Assembly (NCBI GenBank): GCA_949752735.1 | Contig: OX457052.1 | Location: forward strand, 13,181,037 to 13,245,036 | Direction of reading: 5' to 3' | From: Lumbricus terrestris | Taxonomy: Eukaryota > Annelida > Clitellata > Crassiclitellata > Lumbricidae | DNA: 64,000 nt | Shown: piece after piece, positions 33,842-43,943 of the stretch | How the letters are laid out: every line of letters starts with the position of its first letter | Position numbering within the stretch: the first letter of the stretch is position 1 | Made by a program: the position numbers and the translations under genes | The notes under the pieces: generated by a model | The model's database searches: none | What the model saw: only the letters and a program-made list of their open reading frames with translations | What the model was told of the DNA's origin: nothing

Positions 33842-34190
33842 CAGGGCTGTACTCAGAACTTTTGAGGTGGGTACACGGTGCCGCCGAAAAAAATTGACTT
33901 TTTGGGGGCAAAATTTTCTGACGACCTTTTTTAGCAATCGAAGCTCTTTTTGTGATATCCCCCCCCGGTAAACCTTTGAAACAGCGTAAAACATTCTACT
34001 TTCATGATTTATTGCCTTCGTTATTCGCGATTTTTGCCTGCGTATACCCACTTGGCCTTACTGAAGTGGGTATACGCTGTATACCCGCGTGTAGGCCTGG
34101 TTTTTTTAAAGGTGAGTATAGCCTACGCTGTCATTTTTTGCCGGAGGTGAGTATACGCGGTATACCTGCGTATACCCTTGCTTGGGAGGT
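33842..34190. other. Unidentified insertion within LINE sequence
   Basis: Begins CAGGGCTGTACTCAG and contains the CTGACGACCTTTTTTAG motif seen inside several MITEs here, plus repeated GGGTATACGC blocks. Its ends and target duplication could not be resolved. Confidence 0.4.
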
Positions 34191-34334
34191 GTCGCATAGT
34201 CAAGGGAAGCCCATTCCAGGTCGTTGGACCAACCACAGAGAACGAACGCCTCTGAACTGTTGCAGAGCGAGTGAAACTTGAAAGGAACCATTAAGTCACC
34301 ATGGACAGTAGAGCGCAATGCGCGGCAGCCTATG

Positions 34335-34804
34335 ATCACAGTTATAACCATGATCACAGTTATAACACAGTTATAGACCCTATGTTCATGTTTGACTAAG
34401 CACTTTATATTTAGGCAGGTAACAGGCTGGTAGATGGTTAGTTAGCTATAGGTGCATGTAGGTATCTTGACATCCAATGAGGTCATGAACAAAGCTATTA
34501 TAAGCATGCATGTCCTCTACTAAATCTATTCAACGACTATCCGTGTATCAGTGAACAGATCTCGATCACCTGCAGAGTCGATATTTTGCATAATGTTGCA
34601 TGTCGGATGCCTATGTTGTCTAAATTTATACAAAATGGAAATTTTCTGTAAATTCCCAACGCGTCATACAGCTCTAAACGCCTTTACTTGATCAACGGCT
34701 TGCGAAGGTCGTGTTCATAGCAGTGAAAGAACGAGTGCTGTCACGTTCAGTGGTTTGCCTTCAGCTTAAAATGTCCTCTTCACGCTCAATAGCATTTTAG
34801 TAGA
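34335..34804. other. Intergenic, no feature seen
   Basis: No exon, repeat end or RNA gene was recognised. Confidence 0.4.
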
Positions 34805-35264
34805 GCCGGTGTCATGAAACGGAGTATCCCCCTGAAAGCTATCCGGGGGGATGAATTAATCTATCCCCCCGGATGGAATTAACCGGTCTATACTATCCGG
34901 GGGGATAAACCATTCTATCCCCATTTTTGAAAAATGCGCATAATAATTTTTTTATGCTGTAATCAAAATTTAAAGTGACTCTAATTGTTTTAAGTGTCCT
35001 AAGCAATGCTCAGATAGAGGCAACTCGAATTTATTTAGTGACTCTGGGTGTTCTTAAGTGTTTTAAATGTTTTAGGTGCTCTAAAAACAGGGCAAAACAA
35101 ATTATCTAGTAGGAATAAACATACCTGTTAGTGTCATTGTTCAAAACAAAGCAGATGAAAATTAAATTGCAAAAGAAAATACACGCGGAAGCGGTTTTTC
35201 CGACTTTTTTTTAATTTGGGGGGATACAATTAATACGGGGGATACTCTATTTCGTGACACCGGC
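34805..35264. mobile_element. MITE with GCCGGTGTCAYGAAA inverted ends
   Basis: 460 bp. Left end GCCGGTGTCATGAAACGGAG, right end CTATTTCGTGACACCGGC. Internal TATCCCCCCGGAT hairpins. No clear target duplication. A fragment of the same family lies at 23876. Confidence 0.75.
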
Positions 35265-36169
35265 CGAGGCCACTTCCTCAAATTTATGCCTATAGCCTCG
35301 TGTTTCGTGAAGCATGGTTTTGTAGGACCCTATATTATTATCAACGCATAATGAACTGTTGACAGAGCATGCGCAATTGCGCAGGTATTCCCTAAGGTGT
35401 GATCAAGTAGGCTACCGTAAAGTGGTGTAGATCGCGAAACATTTCAAGCTGGGTGAATTTTTCTACGCCTTTATAGCCTACCTGCTATCATTGGCGGAGA
35501 CTTGGTCAACAACTTGCGGAGGACGAACGCGCGGCCGAAGGAAGAACTCGATATTTTCGGCGGACGAATGGTAGAGCCGCCCGATGAAATTTTTGATCTT
35601 TTTGCCGACCAAAAATTCTGACGGCCTTTTTTTAATCATTAAATTTTGGTCAAAATTTTCGTCAAAAATACCATTTTTCCGTGCCACAATACTTGATGAC
35701 CATTTTAGCCATTTAATTTCGTCTAACGTTGTATCGTCACCAGTGTGTTCATGAAGTCTACATGTCCTAACACTAAACGATTGGGGGGAGGCAAATGCAT
35801 AGACGGTCCACCCCACCACATACATTGAGGGGATCGTCCCCTGTCCTCCTTAAATCTCCGTCCATGCCTGCATGCCATGACATGATGTCAGCAATGAAGG
35901 ACATAGCTTGCAGAGTTTTAGATCGAAAGACTAAACTGCTAATGCGTATAGTTTTTACTTCTGCTGCTGCTTCGAATAGCCTATGGTTATGCCTAGCCTA
36001 CTTGGCAAATATATATCTTCTGTTAACACATGTAACGAATCAGGATTTCCCGTTTAGCTGTCAGTTCGGTTGTTTGCCTTAAATGTCTGCGCATCAGGTT
36101 TAGTAGCCTACTGTAGACTCATAATATGACCACGCCTCTTAGGAATACCTAATTGCTCGTGAAGGCATG

Positions 36170-36441
36170 CAAGGCCGCAGCCAGGATTTGATTTGTGGGG
36201 GGGGGGGTGTTTCACCAATTTCCCTTCCTAAAAAACTGATGATCTTTTTGTTTAGTCATCCGGCCGAAAGCTTCAAAAAAGTCACCAATTAATTCTATTT
36301 TTTTTACAATTTTCCATTTGGGGGGGATTTCATATTTTTATTTCATGGTGTTTACATCATGTGCTCGTAAATGCATTATTTTTTCCACTTTCCATTTCGG
36401 GGGTGTTCAAACACCCAAAAGACCCCCTAGCTACGGCCTTG
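36170..36441. mobile_element. hAT-like MITE, AAGGCCGTAGC family, copy 2
   Basis: 272 bp with ends CAAGGCCGCAGCCAGG and CCTAGCTACGGCCTTG and an exact 8-bp repeat, AAGGCATG, at 36162-36169 and 36442-36449. Confidence 0.9.
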
Positions 36442-36496
36442 AAGGCATGTATGCAATAGATTACTTCTCCTAACTCTGTCTTACCTTACCTTACTT

Positions 36497-36883
36497 CAGG
36501 GCTTGTTAAAAAGGAATTTTAATAACTGCATAACCAGCTATTAATCTAGTGCCCTTTGGTACGAAAATTCTGACGACGTGCTTAGTCATTCGCCAGAAAT
36601 TTTCCGATAAGATACAAAGTTCTTTGCTTTCAGATCGGATGACCTCTTTTAGTCTTTCTCCCTGAATTTACCCCAAAACGCACAATGTAGTCATTTAGCG
36701 TATGCTTCTACTGCAAAAACCACTTCGTTCCATTCCGGTCATCCATGGTAAATTACCCCCAATCATATGACAGCGACCTTTTTACTGTTTTTCACTGCAC
36801 GCGATTGCTTTTACAACTGCACAAATTCATTTACAACTGCACATTTTTTGTAGCCTACAACTGCCCGTTACAAAAAAACCTGC
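36497..36883. mobile_element. Probable hAT-like element, CAGGGCTTTTTTAACG family, diverged
   Basis: Begins CAGGGCTTGTTAAAAAGG and ends CGTTACAAAAAAACCTG, with the internal AACTGCACA motif shared with 44128-44531 and 63145-63350. The flanking 8-mers CCTTACTT/CTCTTCTT match only partly. Confidence 0.6.
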
Positions 36884-36889
36884 TCTTCT

Positions 36890-38690
36890 TCAACTTAACT
36901 AATACTGGGACGTTGACAGACCTGCACAGTTATCCGTTGCGTTCGCAGGTGGCGCGTTAAAGTAGAACGACCTCAGAGAAGGAAGTCATTGGCGAAAATG
37001 GCTGAGAATAATGGACACAATGAACACGCCGGTCAGGGTCGACTTTGGATCACAAGGTTCATTGTCGTCGAAATGTAGCTGATGACCTTGAACATCTTCT
37101 CTCTTATATATACGACCCCAAAGAAGACATTAACAGCTATCACGAAACGACTTCGTTCATTGGAGAGATACATAAATTACCTGCAAGTAGCATGATTTGG
37201 GGGACTGCATGGAGGAGAGGAGAGGGGATGATAGGAGAGGAAAGGATAGGATAGGAGAGGATAGGATAGGAGACGAGAAGAGAGGAGACGAGAGAGGAGA
37301 GGATGAACCTTGCGCACTGGGAGCGCTTCTGAACGGTTCACCATACTAGAGACGCTTTGCAAATGCATAATTACAATACAATACAGTACAACATTAAAAT
37401 ATTTAAAGCGCAATAGGCACTCCAACAGGGACTAGAGACCTACCGCATAGCAGGGTCTATTTAAAGATCGCATAGAGTGACAAAAGACGGTTGTTCAACA
37501 GTGTGAGAACCTTTTTAAAATAAAAATCATCGAAGTTGTATTCAATTCTAAAGACCTTTATTTGAGGATGTCTCAACGTACAAATATTTTAGAATCAAGG
37601 AAGGAGCACCGGAGTAGCCTTAGAGAAATTCATGCATCATCCTGCTTTAGGAAGTTTTTTGGCCTGCAGTATGTGTAGTGGGAGAACAATTTTATTGAAA
37701 TCCATATAGTCACGAGCAGCAATTGTGCATTGACAAGTCTTCATCTTCTGACAGCAATGTGCTTGCTATTGGGTTAACTTAACGGTTGGATGGCGCCATA
37801 CAGACCACGTCATTTCATGATGCATCGAGTAAGAAGAAGAAAGTCGAAGAGGACGAAGAGGAAGGAGACAACAAAGAGAAAGAAAAAAGGAAGAGGAGGC
37901 CTCTAGGTTTCTGTTTATAGCCTGATAGAGTCATGGTCTCGTGGGCATAAAGTGTTAACGACTTCAATATCTTGATCTCGGCAGTTTTCACCCTCACCAT
38001 AATTATAGGGCCTTGATGAACAGGCCTCTGTCAGTTTTCCTCACTTTGTCTGAGCGCATACTGGCTAATAACGTTTGAGGTAAAGTCTTATACGCAACAT
38101 TGCTCGGTAAATCCAGAGGGTATACCGAGGGGGCGTGACCAGCCCTTAGAAAGTGGGGTGGTTATAACATTTTGGATTACTGTAAGTCTGTGTCACTATT
38201 TGCTCGACGCAACACCCTTCTGGTACCCGAATGAAAATACAACAAATCTAAGCAAATTGTGTGCGCAATATTCTTCAGATTTGCGTGTGTTCAAACGACC
38301 CCAAGCCACCCCTGGCGAGGCCACTGGGTATACCCACAGAGCCATGACCGGGTGGTCACAGTGTAGGAACCTTCAGCATAATAATTATTACTCACAGACA
38401 ACTGCTCGGGCGCACTCGACCATTAAACGATTGACGTGTTTACTAACTGTATAGCAGCGCTATTCCGATTAAAATAGACTAACGATGGTATGTTTGCATA
38501 AATTAATTAATTCTTGAATGAAAAATTAATTAATATTTGGTGATAGTTTGTTAAAACGGTTTCTTGGTATTAGATCGATTTACTTAAAAAAGAGTGCTAT
38601 GCGAATGTGCTGCTATACACAATGCACTCAACAAATGAGACGTAGGCCTATACCACGCAACGCATAGGCCTATTAGAGGTGAACGGACAA
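36890..38690. other. Intergenic region with a purine repeat
   Basis: A GGAGA/GATAG repeat at 37208-37305 and a GAAGAGGA-rich patch at 37830-37900. No gene was recognised. Confidence 0.4.
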
Positions 38691-38790
38691 AGCGGAAGCT
38701 GACAAAATGGTACGGACAAAATGGTATGGACAAAATGGTATGGACAAAATGGTATGGACAAAATGGTATGGCAAAATTATGGTATACGAG
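38691..38790. mobile_element. TU-like array (element 3), left part
   Basis: Tandem 14-bp unit GGACAAAATGGTAT, starting with GGTGAACGGACAAAG. This resembles the GGTGTMCGGACA termini of the foldback elements at 9046 and 59428. The array resumes at 41092 after a LINE insertion. No inverted partner array was found. Confidence 0.6.
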
Positions 38791-39224
38791 GTTTACCTCT
38801 TATTTGGTTCAAAGACTACTTAAATAATTAATCGATTCCAGCAAGTCAAATGCAATGGTCCCTACTCTACTTTTCAACTTATTAAATATGGAGTACCACA
38901 GTGTTCTATCCTTGGACCCTTAGTCCCTTACTATTTTTTTATATATATAAATGATCTAGCCAACTTATCCTCATTATTAGAATTCGTACTTTTTGCCGAC
39001 GACTCTAGAGTCTTCGTTTCAAATAGCAATTATGCTGACTTAGGCCTACTTAGGATATTGAATGAAGAACTACAAAATATATCTCAGTGGTTTAAAGCAA
39101 ATAACTTATCCCTGAATCTTAATAAAACCAATTATATAGGTTGACACGAAAGTTCGTTCACCGTTTTCAAAATGCGCTATCTCAGTAACGGCTTAAAATT
39201 TCTTTATAATATTTTGTCAGTCTA

Positions 39225-39800
39225 TACATCATTCATTCATTCATTCATTTTGAGGATTTATATAGCGCCTCTTCAAGAAACCAACTCAGAGGCGCTCCCA
39301 GCCCAGCCACAGCTAAAAAATAGGATTTGAGATACTTAAAAAATGCAGAGGAATTTAGCCTAGGCATAAGTCGCAAGCCTAGTGTGAGGACATTCCAGAT
39401 AGCGTGACCCACAACAGAAAAAGCTCGGTGCTGTCTCATAGAAGTGCGAGCTCGCGGCACCAAAAGCTCACCCGTTGCCGCCGAGTGAAGAACTCGACGG
39501 GCTGCAAGGTCTGAGACAGGTCGACAAAGGCTAGACAAGTGCGACGGAGCACAAGAGAGACGGCATCGCCAAACAAGTGCAGCAACTCGGTAGGAGATGC
39601 GCTGTGAAACAGGGAGCCAGCGGAGAACGTCACGCATATAAGCGGAGACTGGGGCATATTTAGGAATGCGGCCAATAAGGCGAGCAGCCGAACGAAGAAC
39701 TCGTTCAAGGCGCCCAATTAGTCCAAGTGGCAGACCCACAAGTACCGAACTGCAGTAATCAATTCTACTAGTGACAAAGGCATGCACAAGAGTCATAATA
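39225..39800 (-). mobile_element. LINE 3-prime end (SINE-partner family)
   Basis: Minus-strand RT C-terminus (LVHAFVTSRIDYCSSVLVGL, LLVPRARTSMRQHRAFSVVG) with an intact reading frame of 183 codons. Its 3-prime UTR ends GGGAGCGCCTCTGAGTTGG, TTTCTTGAAGAGGCGC and a (GAAT)n tail. This tail is shared with SINE family 1. Confidence 0.85.
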
Positions 39801-40081
39801 GCACTATGAGAACGGGATCTTGAGACAACTCGAAGTTGACGAATTCAAATGAAAGATACTGGTACAAATTTGATTATGATCCGGTCCGTTTTCGCCATTA
39901 TTTCTAAGAAAATGTAAAGACCACCAGTTTTTGCGGAAAAAACTGCGTTCATCAAATTTACACAATAAAGAAAATGTGTATAGCCTACGCCTAGTCTCGT
40001 ATACAAGCGTGACAAGGCACTGTTGTTACCTATATAGGACATACACAGACGTAGGCTATTAGCGTACAGTGTCTCATTTCT

Positions 40082-40535
40082 GCTAATAGATTAGATGCCC
40101 GTAACTGATAGGCTATTAAAATTATTGCATAGGACAAAAATTGTTCGTAAGCTTATTATAACTGGCTCTCCATATGCTGCCCATGCTAACCAGCTATTTG
40201 TTGATTTGGAGATTCTAAAACTTAATCAGATTACAGTATACCAATCATGTGAATTTATGTTCAAATCGCTTCACAATATTCTGCCTGATGAATTCACTAA
40301 TCTGTTTAAGTCAAGCTTAGACTTTCATTCATATGAAACAAGAAGTTCGCTTTCTTTAAGAGCTGAATTTGCTAGAACAAACTCCCGTAAATTTTCTATA
40401 AGGTGTAGGGGTCCTTTGTTATGAAATAGTTTGCCACAAAGCCTTAAAGCTTCTCTTAATATTAACCTATTTGAAATAAACCTACGAAAATGGCTAATAG
40501 ATTAGATGCCCGTAACTGATAGGCTATTAAAATTA
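40082..40535. repeat. 43-bp perfect direct repeat around a LINE fragment
   Basis: The same 43 bp (GCTAATAGATTAGATGCCCG through GGCTATTAAAATTA) occurs at 40082-40124 and 40493-40535, bracketing the RT C-terminal fragment. It is longer than usual target duplications. Confidence 0.9.
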
Positions 40536-41020
40536 GTTTTCAACATCATTCAAAATGTGCTCTCTCTGCATAGTGTGTCGGATCGATGTGCCTGTCTCCT
40601 TGCTGTGATGTTATGATAACTGTGATTAGGCCTAACTCTACTCGTCTACTGTTGCTGGTGCGTAGCCTATCTATCAAAATTATTTAATAGTTTGTTTGGG
40701 GACCCTACTACCGGGATTTCCTCCCTTCTTGGTCTCTATTTGTGTCCACTTTTGCACGAGTTTTTTTATAACCTCGCATTCCAGGTCTAGGGATAATTGT
40801 CCACACGGGTATCACTTAACCCTAGATTCCCTCGAACCACTAGATTTAAGCAATCCTTGCCTAGTCTACTCCTTTGGAGATTATCCCAGTCTTGGCTATA
40901 ATATGTCTGAATAATTTATTTTAACTAATTAAGTTATTGTATTGATTAATGTCTAACAACTTGGTGATACTTGGAATGCTTCGTGTAACTTTTGTTCCTA
41001 GCAAATACTTGGTGTGCTTG

Positions 41021-41047
41021 TTGTTGTTGTTGTTGTTGTTGTTGTTA
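41021..41047. repeat. (GTT)n microsatellite
   Basis: Eight to nine GTT units in the LINE 3-prime region. Confidence 0.9.
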
Positions 41048-41091
41048 CAAACGGACCAATAAAATTGATTGATTTGATTTGATTTGATTTG

Positions 41092-41180
41092 GTATATAGA
41101 CAAAATGGTATTGGACAAAATGGTACGGTCAAAATGGTACGGACAAAATGGCACGGAAAAAATGGTACAAAATTAAATGG
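41092..41180. mobile_element. TU-like array (element 3), right part
   Basis: Continuation, in the same orientation, of the GGACAAAATGGTA array interrupted by the LINE at 38788-41092. Confidence 0.6.
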
Positions 41181-41199
41181 CATAGATTTTATTGTACAG

Positions 41200-41960
41200 A
41201 TTTAATGGCAGGGATAGAATTGCCGTCGTCAGCCTGTTGCTGCGACAGGAGGAGTGCGACACTGTTTAGTTAAGGTTATTCTCGGTACACCCAAAAGAGG
41301 TGTCTTTACTTAAGTGTTCACTACGTCGTCGTCAGCGTGTTGCTGCGAGGAAGACGTTTTGGGTACTTTGTTCGCCACTGAAGGAGCGTTCTTTTCGTCA
41401 ACTGTTCTGTACTTAGGTTTGGTAACTTATTAATTCCTTTATTCGTAGAATTATACCTTTGAAAACCAGACACGAGTTTTTATTTGAGCCTTACCTAGGC
41501 GGACCTCGTAACAACATACACACATACATACACACATAGCCTACATAAAGAAAAATAATAAGATAAAAATATTCTTTAATTCACCAATTGCTAACGGCAT
41601 TTTGGTTTACAGACATGTTAAAATGACATAAAATATAGTTATTAGTTAATAATATACATAACGGAAAAGTGCAGAAATTTTTAGTTAACGAGGTCAGGGC
41701 AATTGGTAGGCAAAGCCGCAATGGATTGTACGGTTTCATAATAAGATGCTGTTCAAGCGTGTTAGGAAGCCGCAGATCTGCAGTTGCATTTACTTTTCAT
41801 AAATGGATAATTTTCATTCTGGATATTTGGTCTTCTCTCGGACCGTCATCATGGTATCGCTTGCATCACAGGGGCTGTACGAGTCGACATTTGTTCACAG
41901 GATCCATGTGCGATCTACTGTGCTGTATTTACTTTTCCAAACTGGTCAACTTTGGTACTG
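41200..41960. other. Unassigned sequence
   Basis: Contains two copies of CGTCGTCAGCSTGTTGCTGCGA (about 41224 and 41327). It could be part of a transposon or a solo LTR, but I could not define ends. No exon was recognised. Confidence 0.35.
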
Positions 41961-41979
41961 GATCTTTGGTCCTCTCTCA

Positions 41980-42340
41980 TGGAGTACTGTTGATCCTAGT
42001 GCTTTTCAGGCCTATCCGGGGGCCAGCATCATCTCCTTTTCCAAGCCGTCTGCACGCATGGCATGTCCGAAGAACGCCATCTTCTGCTTTATCGCTCTCT
42101 GCCTCAGCGGCATGCTCCCTCTTAATTGTCCTATTTCTTGCAATATAGATTCATTTGTTCTTTTCTCGGTCCATGTTGTTCTTAGCCTCCTCCATCCATG
42201 TCCACATTTCGCAAGCGTCGATTTTCTTTTCCAAGGCCTTTGTTTTTCCAAGTTTCGCATCCATATAGCACCACTGAGAATATCATTGCCTTTGCGATTA
42301 ACATGACACCAACCATCATCAAAAATAGCCAGCAACTGAT
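41980..42340 (-). mobile_element. LINE relic (reverse-transcriptase C-terminal piece)
   Basis: Minus-strand frame with WRRLRTTWTEKRTNE and KMAFFGHAMRADGLEKEMML, the usual C-terminal end of RT proteins of endonuclease LINEs. The overlapping plus-strand frames are shadows. Confidence 0.7.
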
Positions 42341-42344
42341 TTTT

Positions 42345-43195
42345 ATCGGTGCTCTGAAACTTTTATACCGGTACGGTTAAGTTTTAGATGAGGCGGTGTC
42401 GTAATTTCCTCTAGGCAGATTTAGCTTTCTGAATATGCCGCAACAATTTCGAATTATTCAATTTGTGACTTTGACAGACTAATGCTAGTACCGTCATCAG
42501 AAACTTCTTTTTGCATCCATCATTGTTTCTTTACTAGCAGAACCGCAATAAGTTTTCGCTAGAAATTTCCCATCGCCACGAAGAGTTTAGAGGTTAAAAA
42601 TGTGTCAGCAAAGGTTCAAGCGATTAGAGCATATGACATGGCTTGATATAATTCAATCGTTGTACCAATTTCTAGAATGCATAATTATGAACTGCAATAT
42701 TTGAATGCAATGTGCTCTAACTGCGAGGGGCAGGCCAACAATGTAAGCAGATTATTTAAATGAATTCATGGGGTCCGATGCAACATGTTGCAACCATCCA
42801 CGAAAAATGCTGCGAGCAACCCCGAAGCAATGCATAGACAGTGTTTTGGACATATTTTTCGACGGCGTTCATTATAAATAGGCCTAAAATAACTAAATGC
42901 ATAGGCCTATTCACGCCTAATCAGCCTACTTGTGCAACTTATGGAACCACACCGAACAAAATCTCTTCTCAGTTAATATTCTGCTATATTACGAAAAAAC
43001 AAAAGACCGAAAAATTTACTTATTATTACAACAAATGAATTTATTTAGTTTTCGGTAGTCATTATCAATTGCCTGCTAAGAAATTATGGCACATAGAGTC
43101 ATAGACCTACATGTAAAATGTATTCCTTACAAGATAGCTGGCTTGCTTTTACGCCGCTATTATGTAGCGACAAAGTAGCGGTATTGTTGCAAACA
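42345..43195. other. Intergenic, no feature seen
   Basis: No exon or recognisable repeat was found. Confidence 0.4.
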
Positions 43196-43229
43196 ACACC
43201 CGTCGCAACCAACCCCTATATGCAGCTCT

Positions 43230-43332
43230 TTGGGTAATCGAAGTTCCAGTGGATTGCTGAGGTAGAGTTGCTGTAGTGTCCGGCTTCTCGCCTACACAAA
43301 TTACAAGTTTCTCAGTTACTGTTACTGCTATC
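43230..43332 (-). pseudogene. Scrambled exon relic of the receptor family
   Basis: On the minus strand a piece like the end of the large ectodomain exon (TTGAGAAACTTGTA-like, EKLVI) is followed by a piece like the FRVTV exon (GEKPDTTATLPQQSTGTSIT). In the genes these lie in the opposite order and in separate exons. It therefore looks like a rearranged relic at the edge of the duplication. Confidence 0.6.
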
Positions 43333-43900
43333 CAATGCGCTACCGGGCCCCATAAAGCATTAAAAGATTTTAGGAAGTGTATGTCTTACACATATCTAGT
43401 CTACAGCGACTCCATTTTATTTATAAGTTGAGCAAAGTCAACAAAGTTCTCAAATGAGAAAAAATTAAAACCATCCTTCTAAAGTTTATGTTGAAACATT
43501 ACGGGGATTTTTCTACAGAAGTACTTGTTCCAATATTGAAAGCATACTTTATACGATAACGATTTAGTCGTGTGGCTAAGAAATTGGATTCGAACAGCTA
43601 GTTTGAAAACGACGAGTTATAAGGAGTTGATTGCTTGAATTTTTAGCTGCGGCACAAGATGGGATGCAAGTCATTCTGTTGGCTATTCCTGTGTCATTCA
43701 TTAAAAGATGCAATCAAATAATTAACTTACAGCTGATCTTAACCGACTCGATTGAACATAAATGGTTGTTTAACATCTGTTTTGCTTGTCGGTGATTGCA
43801 TGCGAAACCGTAGCCAATAGATTAATTTCTAACCGATAAAAAGCCATGTCGTCATGGTATGATGTGCAACAGCAACAAATGTGAAGCACTAGCAACTTAC

Positions 43901-43943
43901 TTGTTATTCGACAAGGTATGTCGCTGCTCGATAGAAATCCAAG
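43901..43943 (-). CDS. Gene 2 exon equivalent to gene 1 exon 12
   Basis: Encodes LGFLSSSDIPCRIT with the same 43-nt length, acceptor TTCCAG and donor ACAA|GTAAGT. This is the last gene 2 exon I could find, and its donor is intact. Confidence 0.78.

Larger units (their letters stand above)
32735..34330 (-). mobile_element. LINE 3-prime fragment split by a piggyBac-like element
   Basis: The LINE tail at about 32740-32832 (AGCGCCTCTTCAAGGAAACT, CAGAGGCGCTCCCGACT) continues after the insertion at 33799 as GTGCTTATAGAATGT. A further LINE-like piece (GGACCAACCACAGAGAACGA) appears at about 34195-34330 after another, unidentified insertion. It is co-linear with the copy at 19984. Confidence 0.7.
38788..41092 (+). 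mobile_element. CR1/L2-like LINE, 5-prime truncated, with nested insertions
   Basis: Plus-strand RT remnant at 38790-39140 (GVPQCSILGPL, LFADDSRVF, then NLSLNLNKTNY). The RT C-terminal part at 40125-40490 contains LHNILPDEFTNLFKSS and NSLPQSLKAS. The 3-prime UTR runs to a TTGATTTGATTTGATTTGG tail at 41092. A possible 6-bp GGTATA duplication flanks it. The middle (39141-40124) holds other inserts. Confidence 0.75.

Noticed and set aside
41224..41520. Solo LTR
   Set aside because: Ends and target duplication could not be defined, and no partner was seen in the window.
29900..43900. Kinase or membrane exons belonging to gene 2
   Set aside because: I looked for VAVK, HRD-like, DFG-like and hydrophobic exons on the minus strand and saw none; only repeats and LINE fragments.
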